In this document: piece after piece, positions 1 to 8,972 of the stretch
Layout of the letters: each line of letters starts with the position of its first letter
Position numbering within the stretch: the first letter of the stretch is position 1
Source of the DNA: Carnobacterium jeotgali MS3
Lineage (GTDB): Bacteria > Bacillota > Bacilli > Lactobacillales > Carnobacteriaceae
Assembly: GCF_000745125.1 (NCBI RefSeq)
Contig: NZ_JQNF01000003.1
Location: 372,001 to 436,000 of the forward strand
Length of the DNA stretch: 64,000 nucleotides
Reading direction: 5' to 3'
The notes under the pieces: generated by a model
Databases searched by the model: none
What the model saw: only the letters and a program-made list of their open reading frames with translations
What the model was told of the DNA's origin: nothing
Position numbers and translations under genes: made by a program

Positions 1-3
1 CTC

Positions 4-1458
4 CTACAAATTTGGTTTTTCTTTATGGAAATCAGTCGCTTGTTCAAAGGCATAAGCTGCTTTATAAATTGTTTGTTCATCGAAATGTTTCCCAATCAAT
101 TGCAAACCAACTGGCAGGTCATTTGAAAAACCACAAGGAATAGAAATAGCTGGTACGCCTGCTAAATTAACTGGTACTGTTAAGATATCGCTTAGGTACA
201 TCGCAATTGGATCATCAATTTGCTCACCGATTCCAAAGGCTGTAGTCGGTGTTGTTGGTCCTAAAATCAAATCATACTCTTTAAACACATTATCAAAGTC
301 TTGTCTGATCAACGTTCTGGTTTGTCCAGCTTTTTTAAAGTGAGCGTCATAAAACCCTGAACTTAATGAGAATGTTCCAAGCATGATACGGCGTTTAACT
401 TCCATTCCAAAACCTTCTGTACGTGATTTAACGAAAACTTCTTCAAGTGTTTTAGCTTCTGTTGAACGGTACCCATAGCGAACGCCGTCAAACCGTTGCA
501 AGTTTGACGAAGCCTCTGAAGACGCGATGATATAGTAAGCTGGCACACCGTATTTTGAATGCGGTAAGCTAACTTCTTCAACAATTGCCCCTAATGATTT
601 GAACGTTTCGATAGCTTTAAGAACCGCTTCTTTAACGCCTACTTCTAAGCCTTTTTCATTCAAGTATTCTGTTGGAACACCAATTTTCATTCCTTTAACG
701 CCTGCTTCAATACCCGCAGTGAAATCTGGAACAGCTCCTTCATAACTCATAGAGTCATTCGCATCATGTCCGCTAATAGCATTCAGAACTAATGCGTTAT
801 CTTTAACTGTACGCGTAAATGGTCCAATTTGGTCTAAACTTGATCCAAAAGCAATCAATCCAAAACGTGATACACGGCCATAAGTTGGTTTCATCCCAAC
901 GATACCAGTAAAGGCTGCTGGTTGACGGATTGATCCACCCGTATCCGTACCTAAAGACACTGGTATTTGACCGGCTGCAACTGCTGCAGCAGAGCCGCCT
1001 GAAGAACCACCAGGGACTTTATCAAGATTCCAAGGATTACGTGTTTTTTTGTAATAAGACGTTTCAGTACTTCCGCCCATCGCAAATTCATCCATGTTCA
1101 ATTTCCCAACTGGAATCATAGTTGCTTCTTTTATTTTTTTCGTAACCGTCGCGTCATAAATTGGAATAAAGTCTTCCAAAATCTTACTAGCTGCGGTCGT
1201 ACGTGTGCCATCTGTGATGATGTTGTCTTTGATTCCAATCGGTATACCTGAAAGCACATTTATTGGATTGATGCCTTCTTCGTCTACTTTGCGTGCTTGT
1301 TCAAGAGCTTCTTCTTCTGTTAATGTAATAAACGCACCAATTTTTTCTTCTGTTTCATTAATGCGAGCAAATACAGCTTTTACTACTTCTTGAGCCGTCA
1401 CTTCTTTTTTGACAAGCATGTCATGCAATTCTTCGACTGTATAGTTAGTGATATTCAT
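4..1458 (-). CDS. gatA: Aspartyl/glutamyl-tRNA amidotransferase subunit A
   Basis: Amidase subunit of the GatCAB complex, which converts Glu-tRNA(Gln) (and Asp-tRNA(Asn)) to the amidated form in the cytoplasm, using ammonia released from glutamine. The protein (484 aa, normal length) shows the amidase signature: a glycine/serine-rich stretch [14 protein letters not shown] and a downstream [12 protein letters not shown], which carry the Ser-cisSer-Lys type catalytic residues of this family. The start is the ATG at 1458: a GGGGAGG ribosome site lies about 10 bases upstream, and the upstream in-frame ATG at 1479 falls on that site. It begins one base after the gatC stop, so the two are cotranscribed. 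The stop codon runs into an AGGAG at the window edge, which suggests that gatB follows immediately outside the window. Confidence 0.97.
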   Translation of the reverse strand: MNITNYTVEELHDMLVKKEVTAQEVVKAVFARINETEEKIGAFITLTEEEALEQARKVDEEGINPINVLSGIPIGIKDNIITDGTRTTAASKILEDFIPIYDATVTKKIKEATMIPVGKLNMDEFAMGGSTETSYYKKTRNPWNLDKVPGGSSGGSAAAVAAGQIPVSLGTDTGGSIRQPAAFTGIVGMKPTYGRVSRFGLIAFGSSLDQIGPFTRTVKDNALVLNAISGHDANDSMSYEGAVPDFTAGIEAGVKGMKIGVPTEYLNEKGLEVGVKEAVLKAIETFKSLGAIVEEVSLPHSKYGVPAYYIIASSEASSNLQRFDGVRYGYRSTEAKTLEEVFVKSRTEGFGMEVKRRIMLGTFSLSSGFYDAHFKKAGQTRTLIRQDFDNVFKEYDLILGPTTPTTAFGIGEQIDDPIAMYLSDILTVPVNLAGVPAISIPCGFSNDLPVGLQLIGKHFDEQTIYKAAYAFEQATDFHKEKPNL

Positions 1459-1459
1459 A

Positions 1460-1765
1460 TTACGCGCCTGCCTCCCCATTTTCCATTATTGCAGGAACTT
1501 TAATTAAGCCATCTTTTTCAGTTTTAACGTTTTTAAACAACAATTCGCGGTCTGTTCCTGGAACGGCTTTGTCCTCACGCATCACGTTGTAAGTACGTAA
1601 ACCATGAACTGTTACCGGTACATTTTCAGTATCTAGTTCATCTAATTGTTCAACCATATCTATGATTGCATCCATTTGTTTTGTAAACTGAGCAATGCCT
1701 TTATCGCTAATTTCTAGTTTTGCTAATTTTGCGACGTGTTTTACGTCCTCTTCAGTAATAGCCAT
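1460..1765 (-). CDS. gatC: Aspartyl/glutamyl-tRNA amidotransferase subunit C
   Basis: Small subunit (about 101 aa) of the GatCAB amidotransferase; it holds GatA and GatB together. The conserved N-terminus [17 protein letters not shown] and the later [11 protein letters not shown] segment are typical of GatC. I chose the ATG at 1765 because the family normally starts at MAITEE; a GTG four codons upstream (1777) is possible and would add MNKP. A GAG-rich ribosome site lies just ahead of both. It is the first gene of the gatC-gatA(-gatB) operon. A TGGTATTAT extended -10-like element sits upstream at 1821-1829 on the minus strand, but I see no good -35 box. Confidence 0.95.
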   Translation of the reverse strand: MAITEEDVKHVAKLAKLEISDKGIAQFTKQMDAIIDMVEQLDELDTENVPVTVHGLRTYNVMREDKAVPGTDRELLFKNVKTEKDGLIKVPAIMENGEAGA

Positions 1766-1973
1766 CGGTTTGTTCACTCGCTTTCTTTGAATAATTTATC
1801 TTAGTTCAAACTCCCTTACTATAATACCATAAACCACTTATCTGCTGTACGTTGAATTTACTTTGCTTAAAAATAAATGAAAGTCTATTTATTAAAAAAC
1901 AAAAAAATATGACCTGTGCTAATCTATTCACTTAATCCTACTAGTTTGATATGATAGCTGCGAGGTGGATAAA

Positions 1974-2714
1974 TTGGAAATAACCATTCGTAAAAGAACA
2001 CTAGGAACTATACCGTTATTGGAAGTCGTCCCAAGGAAGAAGCGAAATGATCTATTGCCGCTGATTGTTTATTATCATGGCTGGCAATCATCAAAAGAAT
2101 TAAATTTGACGCAAGCACGCTATTTAGCCCAGCAAGGATTCCGCGTTTTGTTGCCTGATGCTATGAATCACGGAGCGAGAAAACAGCCCGTTTCAAAAAT
2201 TCCTTCTTTAACTTTTTGGCAAAGTATTCAAACGAATTTATTTGAATTCGGTTTTATTATTGATTATTTTCGTAAAATCGGATTTGTGGATGACGTGATT
2301 GGGGTTGGTGGAACATCGATGGGCGGCATTACGACATGTGCCTTATTGACCCATCATCCTGAAATTAAAGCAGCAGCTTGTGTGATGGGTTCGCCCAAAT
2401 TACTGGCTTACCAAGAACGAATTGTGGAGCATGCTGCAAAATTAAAGCGCTACTTGCCACAAGACTATTATGACTTATTGAACTGGATCCCAAATTATGA
2501 TTTATCGCTACGCCCTGAAACTTTGCAAGGCCGACCTTTATTCATTTGGCATGGAAAACAAGACCAAATTGTACCGTACCAACATGTTGCTGATTTTGCA
2601 GAGGAACAAAAAAATCTGTCAAATATCTACTTTACAGACGAAGACGAAGTTCATTTGGTAAAAACAAACACAATGCGAGAAGTAACGTCATTTTTTGTTC
2701 ATGAATTGATGTAA
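1974..2714 (+). CDS. Alpha/beta hydrolase, YitV-like
   Basis: Cytoplasmic alpha/beta hydrolase (246 aa), likely an esterase of the dienelactone hydrolase/prolyl-oligopeptidase-like group. The oxyanion region YYHGWQSSKE is near residue 35, the nucleophile elbow GGTSMGG near residue 115 (Ser nucleophile), FIWHGKQDQIVP carries the likely acid Asp, and a His near the C-terminus (EVHLVKT) completes the triad. The overall pattern recalls B. subtilis YitV as I remember it; the substrate is unknown. The start is probably TTG at 1974, five bases after an AGGTGG ribosome site at 1963-1968; a GTG at 1965 overlaps that site. The gene is alone on the plus strand, opposite to its neighbours, and ends in a strong terminator. 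Confidence 0.85.
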   Translation: MEITIRKRTLGTIPLLEVVPRKKRNDLLPLIVYYHGWQSSKELNLTQARYLAQQGFRVLLPDAMNHGARKQPVSKIPSLTFWQSIQTNLFEFGFIIDYFRKIGFVDDVIGVGGTSMGGITTCALLTHHPEIKAAACVMGSPKLLAYQERIVEHAAKLKRYLPQDYYDLLNWIPNYDLSLRPETLQGRPLFIWHGKQDQIVPYQHVADFAEEQKNLSNIYFTDEDEVHLVKTNTMREVTSFFVHELM

Positions 2715-2760
2715 AAAAAATGTGGCTAGGGAATATTATCCTAGCCGCATTTTTTGTTTT
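2713..2760. terminator. Bidirectional intrinsic terminator
   Basis: A 10-bp stem (TGTGGCTAGG with CCTAGCCGCA, one G-T pair) around a short AT loop, flanked by a run of A on the left and a run of T on the right. It can end the plus-strand hydrolase and the minus-strand thioesterase. Confidence 0.9.
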
Positions 2761-2792
2761 ATTGTGTTAATTTTTTAATCTCGCATGTACCT

Positions 2793-3218
2793 CTATTTCT
2801 TAAACATAGCGTCTTCTATTTTGACTGGAACCCATGTACCGGTTGCTTTAGCAATGAGCTTTCCAGTTGCTTTGTCTGTGACAGATGCTTCGACAATAAT
2901 TAACTGCTTTCCAGGCTTGATTACTTGGGCTGTGGCAATTAGTTCATCTGCAACTGCTGGTCGAAGGAAATGCATGGTCAACTCAGAAGTCACAACTTGG
3001 TAATTTTCCGGTACAATCGTGACTGCTGCTGCTCCTCCGGCCGAATCAGCCAACGTCGTAACCACTCCGCCGTGAAAGTATCCTAAATGTTGCGTCAACC
3101 ATTCTTCTCTCTTCAAAGAAAGGACAGCTTTTCCTGTCTCAATATGTTCCAACTTTCCGCCAAGTGCCTTTAAAAAGGATTGGTTTTCATTTTTTCTTTT
3201 TTCATAAGTTTGATCCAT
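2793..3218 (-). CDS. PaaI-family hotdog thioesterase
   Basis: Hotdog-fold acyl-CoA thioesterase (141 aa) of the PaaI/YbgC-like type, expected to hydrolyse acyl- or aryl-CoA thioesters in the cytoplasm. The core motif GYFHGGVVTTLADSAGGAAA (about residues 47-66) holds the HGG and the acidic residue of the adjacent helix used by this family; the second half, TSELTMHFLRPAVADELIATA, is the usual central strand region. It is the last of three minus-strand genes (LysR, divergent acyl-CoA dehydrogenase, thioesterase) next to the beta-oxidation operon, 53 bases after the gene before it, so a role in releasing CoA or trimming acyl-CoA pools is likely. The substrate cannot be read from the sequence. Confidence 0.88.
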   Translation of the reverse strand: MDQTYEKRKNENQSFLKALGGKLEHIETGKAVLSLKREEWLTQHLGYFHGGVVTTLADSAGGAAAVTIVPENYQVVTSELTMHFLRPAVADELIATAQVIKPGKQLIIVEASVTDKATGKLIAKATGTWVPVKIEDAMFKK

Positions 3219-3271
3219 AAAAATAACCTACTTTCATGATGGTAATTTTGTCCATTGCTTACTAATTTTTT

Positions 3272-4375
3272 TCAAATAAAAATCAGGTGATTCACCACGG
3301 AATTTGCTGCTTCAGAAATACTCTTGTATCTCCTCAAAACATTATCAGTTGGTAGTGTGGCAAATCCAAAGATACCAAGGATACCGTTAATTATTTCTTC
3401 TGACACTGCCATAGCTTTAAATTTTAATTGGGTTACTTCTATTGTTTGAAGTTCTGCTTGCTGAAGTATGAAGAAAAAATAATGTTCAGTGACTTCTAAT
3501 TCCGTTTTATATTGAGCAAATTGTTGTCGGATGTAAGGTGCATCCATGAAACGTTGTCCGAAACGATTCGTTTCTAGCGCGTGCTCAAGTCCTTGATCAA
3601 ATACAGCTCGTGTACTACCCAACAACAATGAGGCTAATAAAAGATTCCAAAAATCAAGAACTTGATTGAATACTTTGTATTGGTTTTGTAGACTGCCTAA
3701 AAATTGATCTTCTCCCACCGTTAAATTTTTCATCGTAAGAGTAGCCGTACGTAAAGGACTTTCGCTTTTTTTACTTTCATCATAATTAACCGTAATACCG
3801 CGCATATTCTTTTCTAATAAAAACAGCCCATACTGGTCTTCTGCTTGAAAAGGAACATCAATCTTCCCAAGCATAAGAAAAAGATCAGCGTCCTCAGTAC
3901 AGACAACGTCTTCTTTTACTCCATTAATTACCCAACGCTCCTTTTTCCTACGTGCAACCGTTTGCATTCTTTTGAGTTCAAAACCCGATTCTAGTTCTTT
4001 ACTGGCAAAAGTCGCAAATAAATTTCCTTCTATTAGTTTAGCTAAGTACATTTCTTTTTGTCTATCCGTCGTAGAAAATTTTAAGGTTAGGATTCCAAAT
4101 AAAATTTTACTCATAAAATAGCACGCTAAAGTAGGAAAGTACTGTGAAAGAGTGTAAATAAATTCGCCTAATGCTGGTATTGTTTCTTCAGCGATTTCCT
4201 TTTCAGCAATTTCTTTATACAATCCTTTTTCTTTAAAATAATGTTCCCATTTTCGAAAATCCTCAGAGGTATATGGACGAGCAATCGTGTCTTTCGCTAT
4301 TTCTTGACCGAGGTACCCTTTGAGATCTTCTGTGCAAGAATTAATGATATTCACATTCAACGCTCCTGTTCTCAT
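3272..4375 (-). CDS. Divergent acyl-CoA dehydrogenase-like protein
   Basis: A 367-aa protein with the acyl-CoA dehydrogenase fold layout: an N-terminal helical domain, a middle segment with FASKELESGFELKRMQTVARRKKERWVINGVKE (written here only as a landmark around residues 127-160; key residues are FASKE, RW and INGVKE) and a C-terminal helical bundle with RFGQRF. The usual TEP(x)GSD flavin motif is replaced by ASKELESG, and the catalytic EGT segment near the C-terminus reads SEAANS, so activity is uncertain. Its ATG overlaps the stop of the LysR gene (ATGA), which ties its expression to that regulator. It could be a working but unusual dehydrogenase, or an acyl-CoA-binding partner of the regulator. 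The family is clear, the function is not. Confidence 0.75.
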   Translation of the reverse strand: MRTGALNVNIINSCTEDLKGYLGQEIAKDTIARPYTSEDFRKWEHYFKEKGLYKEIAEKEIAEETIPALGEFIYTLSQYFPTLACYFMSKILFGILTLKFSTTDRQKEMYLAKLIEGNLFATFASKELESGFELKRMQTVARRKKERWVINGVKEDVVCTEDADLFLMLGKIDVPFQAEDQYGLFLLEKNMRGITVNYDESKKSESPLRTATLTMKNLTVGEDQFLGSLQNQYKVFNQVLDFWNLLLASLLLGSTRAVFDQGLEHALETNRFGQRFMDAPYIRQQFAQYKTELEVTEHYFFFILQQAELQTIEVTQLKFKAMAVSEEIINGILGIFGFATLPTDNVLRRYKSISEAANSVVNHLIFI

Positions 4376-5283
4376 CTTGAAAATTCCTTAGTAAAAGAAT
4401 CATAAACAAATTTTTCGATTGGATTGTATTTTTTCTTTACCGGGAAACAGACTACAGGTGTGTAATCAATGGGATCATGAAAGTGTTTTTCTACTACCCC
4501 AATATTGTCTAAGTAATTGTAATACTTTTTAAAACTGGCAGTCGGGAGTAACGCTATCAGAGTCGTGCGCGTCGTCGCTTCGACCATATAATCCCATGAA
4601 TCAGAGGTAATCAATACTTTTGCATGAGACTTCATTTTTTTCAATTTATCCATCACCATTGTATGAGTCGCAAAACCTTTATTAAAGGTGGCCACATATT
4701 GATTGTCCAACATCCTCCAATTCAACTTCTCTTCTTTAGCCAATGGATGATTTGGGTGCATAAAAGCTGTTATTTCAGACAATGCCAATACATGTTTTTC
4801 AAATTTGTCTTTATGCAATTTAGTTGAGTCAACCAAAACAGCAGCATGAATGCGATTCTCATTCAGCATTGTTACGAGTTCATCGTTGTTTGCTTCAATA
4901 ATTTCAATCTTGATTCCTGGATTCGTCATCATAAATTCGGGAATAAACTTGGTGAAAAAAAGACGCAGGATAATAGTCGATATGCCAAGACGAACTATTC
5001 CTTCTTGAATTTGAGCTTCTTGCCGCAACATTTCATGGAGATTTTCATGTTTCCCAACAATTTCTAAAGCTTGATCATACAGTTTTTCTCCACTAGTCGT
5101 TAGTCCAGTCAACCGGCCATTTTTTCGATGGAAAAGCTGCAAACTTTCTTCTTTTTCAAAGTTAATGATAAACTGACTCAATGCTGATTGTGTAACATGA
5201 ATATTTTGTGCTGCTAATGTCAGATTTAAATTTGCATCTACGATAGCAATGAAATAATTAAGTTGTGCAATATCTAATTTCAT
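4372..5283 (-). CDS. LysR-family transcriptional regulator
   Basis: 303-aa LysR-type regulator. The N-terminus (about residues 5-62) is the winged helix-turn-helix with the typical LNYFIAIVDANLNLTLAAQ and VTQSALSQFI segments; the rest is the periplasmic-binding-like effector domain. LysR proteins usually control a neighbouring gene set in response to a small ligand. The gene lies just downstream of the thiolase terminator and overlaps the divergent acyl-CoA dehydrogenase gene by four bases, so the natural guess is control of acyl-CoA metabolism. An imperfect inverted repeat (GTGA...TCAC) at about 5312-5328 in its own leader might be an autoregulatory site, but it is weak. A CTCCTCCT-complement ribosome site precedes the start. 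Confidence 0.9.
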   Translation of the reverse strand: MKLDIAQLNYFIAIVDANLNLTLAAQNIHVTQSALSQFIINFEKEESLQLFHRKNGRLTGLTTSGEKLYDQALEIVGKHENLHEMLRQEAQIQEGIVRLGISTIILRLFFTKFIPEFMMTNPGIKIEIIEANNDELVTMLNENRIHAAVLVDSTKLHKDKFEKHVLALSEITAFMHPNHPLAKEEKLNWRMLDNQYVATFNKGFATHTMVMDKLKKMKSHAKVLITSDSWDYMVEATTRTTLIALLPTASFKKYYNYLDNIGVVEKHFHDPIDYTPVVCFPVKKKYNPIEKFVYDSFTKEFSR

Positions 5284-5360
5284 ATTCTCCTCCTCACAAA
5301 AATTCGTATATAAGTGAGTGAACGAGTCACCTGTACAACTTAATTATACATCAAATTAAA

Positions 5361-5398
5361 TACTCCCACATTAAGAATTCTTAATTAATGTGGGAGTA
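5361..5398 (-). terminator. Terminator of the beta-oxidation operon
   Basis: A perfect 14-bp stem (TACTCCCACATTAA with TTAATGTGGGAGTA) with a 10-base loop. On the minus strand it is followed by a T-rich stretch (TTTAATTTG), and it lies 30 bases past the thiolase stop, which separates the operon from the LysR gene. Confidence 0.8.
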
Positions 5399-5427
5399 AA
5401 AACACTCAATTTTTATTTAAATCAATT

Positions 5428-6615
5428 TTACCTCAAATATTCAAAAATTCCTGCTGCTCCCATTCCCATTCCAATACACATAGTAACCATACCATATTTG
5501 GTCTCAGGACGTTTTGCCATTTCACCCAATAGTTTGGCGGTCAAAATCGCTCCCGTTGCACCTAATGGATGTCCTAATGCAATTCCACCGCCGTTAACAT
5601 TCACGATGTCACGGTTCATGCCTAGTTCATTCATTGAAGCAATCGCTTGAGCTGCGAACGCTTCGTTGAATTCAATCAAGTCGATATCATCCAATTTCAA
5701 GCCCGCTAATTCTAAAGCTTTAGGTACTGCGTAGACTGGACCAATTCCCATATATTTAGGGTCAACACCCGCAATATTAAAGGAAACGAAACGCGCAATG
5801 GGTTTGATGCCCAATTCTTTGACTTTGTCACCAGACATTAGAATCACAAACCCAGCTCCATCACTAACTTGAGAAGACGTACCTGCTGTTACGCTACCGT
5901 CTGCTTTAAAAACAGTACGCAATTTGCCTAAAACTTCTTTAGTTGTATTTGGACGAATGCCTTCATCTTGATCAAATAGTTCAGTCGTCACTTCAACTTC
6001 ATCACCAGTCGTTTTCACACGGTGAATTTCTACTGGAATAATTTCTTCTTCAAAGCGGCCTTCTGTTTGAGCTTTATAGGCTTTTTGATGACTTTCTACA
6101 CCAAATTGATCTTGCTCTTCTCTTGACACATGGTATTTTTCAGCAATATTTTCAGCTGTCATGCCCATTGGGATACCGATCTTTGGTCCGTTTTCTTGTA
6201 AATACGGGCTATTTGTCGGTTCGCTTCCACCCATTTGAGTAGAACTCATGAATTCAATCCCACCTGCTGCCAATACATCTGCTTGACCTGCCATAATTGC
6301 ATTTGCTGCAGTAGCAATGGTTTGAAGCCCTGAAGAACAGAATCGGTTTACTGTTTGTCCACCTACTTTTGTGGAAAGTCCACTTCTAAGAGCGATGGTA
6401 CGTGCAATATTGTTTCCTTGGAGACCTTCTGGCGTTGAACACCCCACAATGACATCTTCAATCAAAGCAGGATCAAAGTCACCTTCTACTTTTTCAATAA
6501 CGCCTTTTAAAACTTGTGCAGCAATATCTTCAGGTCTATCGTAAAAATAAGCCCCATCTTTTTTACCTCTTGCTACAGCTGATCTTCCATATGCTACGAT
6601 ATAAGCTTCTTGCAT
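5428..6615 (-). CDS. fadA: Acetyl-CoA acyltransferase (thiolase)
   Basis: Thiolase (395 aa) that catalyses the last step of beta-oxidation: thiolytic cleavage of 3-ketoacyl-CoA to acetyl-CoA and a shortened acyl-CoA. The nucleophile Cys is at about residue 93 in NRFCSSGLQT; the catalytic His is at about 349 in ALGHPLGATGA, and the second Cys at about 380 in TMCIGMGMG. It is the last gene of a minus-strand operon (acyl-CoA dehydrogenase, CoA-transferase, FadN-type protein, thiolase) and is followed by a terminator. The order next to a FadN-like gene recalls the B. subtilis fadNAE operon, so I use the name fadA. A biosynthetic acetoacetyl-CoA thiolase is less likely in this company. Confidence 0.93.
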   Translation of the reverse strand: MQEAYIVAYGRSAVARGKKDGAYFYDRPEDIAAQVLKGVIEKVEGDFDPALIEDVIVGCSTPEGLQGNNIARTIALRSGLSTKVGGQTVNRFCSSGLQTIATAANAIMAGQADVLAAGGIEFMSSTQMGGSEPTNSPYLQENGPKIGIPMGMTAENIAEKYHVSREEQDQFGVESHQKAYKAQTEGRFEEEIIPVEIHRVKTTGDEVEVTTELFDQDEGIRPNTTKEVLGKLRTVFKADGSVTAGTSSQVSDGAGFVILMSGDKVKELGIKPIARFVSFNIAGVDPKYMGIGPVYAVPKALELAGLKLDDIDLIEFNEAFAAQAIASMNELGMNRDIVNVNGGGIALGHPLGATGAILTAKLLGEMAKRPETKYGMVTMCIGMGMGAAGIFEYLR

Positions 6616-6677
6616 TATACTCCAATCCTTTCTGCGTACTCGGAAAAATCATCCTACTTTTTCTCCATAGTATAAGT

Positions 6678-8936
6678 TTAATTTCTTAATGGTCTCTTTT
6701 TCTCTAGCATGTATACGATGCGTTCATACGTTTTTTCATTCTTACTCAATGTGACAAAGTTGTCTTCTGAGAGTTTTTGAAGCCATTTTTGATTGGCTTT
6801 AGTCCCTAAAGGAACATTTCCACCTGCTAATACATCTGCGATAGCTGCCGTGACGACTCCATCATATTTAGAAGCAAAATGTCCATCAACGAGCGAATCA
6901 ATTTGTGCAGCTGCAACAGCTTTAAAGTCGCTTCCAAGCACTTCGTATTCAACTAAGTTGTTTGGAATATAATTGTAAGCTGCTTTCAGTTTTAACATCT
7001 GCAATGCTGCTTCAAATACAAGCTCTTCATTTTGAATAATCATATCGGTTTCTTTCAAGAATCCAATTTTTTGGGCTTCATAAGCACTCATCGTTACATG
7101 TCCCATTGAAACTTTCGTCAAAATGTCGCCCAATTGACGCAATTTATCGGCTCTTGATACATCCTGACGGTACACGCGGTCAGCTAGTTCAGCTAAACCT
7201 CCACCTCCAGGAATCAAACCAACACCTGGTTCGACTAATCCAATATATGATTCAGCAGCAGCCACTACAAATGGTGAAGCCATCACTAATTCTGCTCCGC
7301 CACCAAGTGCTCTTCCTTTTACAGCTGTCACAATTGGCTTAGCTGCAAATTTCATGCGTCTAACGGCTTCATGGAATAGTTCAGATCCTTTACGGGTTTC
7401 AGTGTCAACCATATTTTGGTCAATAGCCATTTTCATGTAATAGAGATTTGCACCAACACTAAATTGTGGGCCATCTGAGTAAAGCAGTAACCCTTTGTAA
7501 TCTTCGTTTTCCAATACATCAACAGCTTTAACAATATCGCCTTCGAATCCAATAGTGATTGTATTGTTTGGTGTTCTCATTGCTAGCATCAAGAAGTTGT
7601 CTTCAGTTGCGAACAGTTCTGAATCTTCTGTTTTCCATACTTGTTTATGAGCAAAATCTTCTGGATTAGACGCTGGACTGATGCTTTGACCTTTTTGGTA
7701 GAAAGGTTCGTTGCGCTCCTTAATCCATTCTGGCAATTCGCCTAATTCTTTTGCCATTCTGTCTTTTACTCTATCTAGCCCCATCATATCCCACAATTGG
7801 AACGGTCCAACTTTCCAGTTGTAGCCCCAGACCATAGCACGGTCTATATTGATGTAGTCATTCGTTGCTTTGGGAACATTGATGGCTGAGTAATACATCA
7901 AGTTACGTAGCGTTTCCCATAAGAAAATGCCGACTTTATCTTCAGATTCAAAAATTGTTGTTAAGTTTTTTGTCAAATCACGCCCAAATTCATTTAAGAT
8001 AGCTAATTCAACTGGTTTGGGTTCAACATACGTTTCACTTTCTACATCAAATACCAAGCGTTTTCGACCGTCTTTTTTGTAGAAACCTTGTTTCGTTTTA
8101 TCTCCTAAATTGCCCAGTGCAACCATCTTCTCAACCAATTTGGGCATTTTGAAGTAGGCAGCTTCTTCTGGATTAGCCATCATTGTTTTTGTTACAAAGT
8201 AACCAATATCGATTCCTACCATGTCTAACAATCTGAAGGTTCCTGTCTTAGGACGTCCAAGTACTTGTCCTGTAAGAGCATCGACCTCAGTGATAGATAA
8301 ACCAAGTTGTTCTGCGCGATACGCAATATCAGAAGCAGAATAAGTTCCAATTCTATTAGCAACAAATCCACTCACATCGTTGGCATCAACAGCCCCTTTA
8401 CCTAAAACGGTTGAAATAAAAGTTTTCAAATTCTCTACTACAACAGGATTAGTTGCTTTATGAGGAATAATCTCAACTAGCTTCATGTAACGCGGTGGAT
8501 TGAAGAAATGAACGCCTACAAATCTTGCTTTTGCTTCTGCTGGAAGTGGTTTTGCAATAGCACCGATTGGAATACTAGACGTATTGGTAGCAAGAATCGC
8601 ATCTTCTTTCGCAATTTGAGATACTTTTTGCCATAGTCCATGTTTAATATCCAATTTTTCAGTAACGGCTTCAATAAAGATATCTGAGTTGTCACCTACT
8701 TTTAAGTCATCTTCAAAGTTGCCATATGTTAGATTTTTACTCCATTTAGCATCGTATAACATACTTTTTTTAGGGTGAGTAATTCTATCGTATGCCCCTT
8801 TACTCAATTTATTTTTATCTTCTTTATCCAATACAATATCTAAAAGCTTAACTTTCAAACCCGCGTTAACTAGTAAGGCTGCAATTTGAGCGCCCATTGT
8901 TCCCGCGCCTAAGACTGTTGCTTTTTTTATATTCAT
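6678..8936 (-). CDS. fadN: 3-hydroxyacyl-CoA dehydrogenase / enoyl-CoA hydratase
   Basis: Bifunctional beta-oxidation enzyme (752 aa): NAD-dependent 3-hydroxyacyl-CoA dehydrogenase first, crotonase (enoyl-CoA hydratase) second, the domain order of B. subtilis FadN and opposite to E. coli FadB. The Rossmann motif GAGTMGAQIA is at about residues 10-19; HFFNPPRYMKLVEII near residue 145 is the hydroxyacyl-CoA dehydrogenase signature with its catalytic His; a C-terminal dehydrogenase domain follows (about 185-400). The crotonase part begins near 450; GRALGGGAELVMA and VEPGVGLIPGGGG are its oxyanion-hole and active-site regions. It sits between the CoA-transferase (36 bases upstream) and the thiolase (62 bases downstream). 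Confidence 0.93.
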   Translation of the reverse strand: MNIKKATVLGAGTMGAQIAALLVNAGLKVKLLDIVLDKEDKNKLSKGAYDRITHPKKSMLYDAKWSKNLTYGNFEDDLKVGDNSDIFIEAVTEKLDIKHGLWQKVSQIAKEDAILATNTSSIPIGAIAKPLPAEAKARFVGVHFFNPPRYMKLVEIIPHKATNPVVVENLKTFISTVLGKGAVDANDVSGFVANRIGTYSASDIAYRAEQLGLSITEVDALTGQVLGRPKTGTFRLLDMVGIDIGYFVTKTMMANPEEAAYFKMPKLVEKMVALGNLGDKTKQGFYKKDGRKRLVFDVESETYVEPKPVELAILNEFGRDLTKNLTTIFESEDKVGIFLWETLRNLMYYSAINVPKATNDYINIDRAMVWGYNWKVGPFQLWDMMGLDRVKDRMAKELGELPEWIKERNEPFYQKGQSISPASNPEDFAHKQVWKTEDSELFATEDNFLMLAMRTPNNTITIGFEGDIVKAVDVLENEDYKGLLLYSDGPQFSVGANLYYMKMAIDQNMVDTETRKGSELFHEAVRRMKFAAKPIVTAVKGRALGGGAELVMASPFVVAAAESYIGLVEPGVGLIPGGGGLAELADRVYRQDVSRADKLRQLGDILTKVSMGHVTMSAYEAQKIGFLKETDMIIQNEELVFEAALQMLKLKAAYNYIPNNLVEYEVLGSDFKAVAAAQIDSLVDGHFASKYDGVVTAAIADVLAGGNVPLGTKANQKWLQKLSEDNFVTLSKNEKTYERIVYMLEKKRPLRN

Positions 8937-8972
8937 TCCAATACCTCCAAAACTAAAGTTAATGATAACGAC

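Noticed and set aside
5312-5328. FadR-like operator before the LysR gene
   Set aside because: Only the outer four bases of the arms match; not convincing as a TetR-type FadR site.
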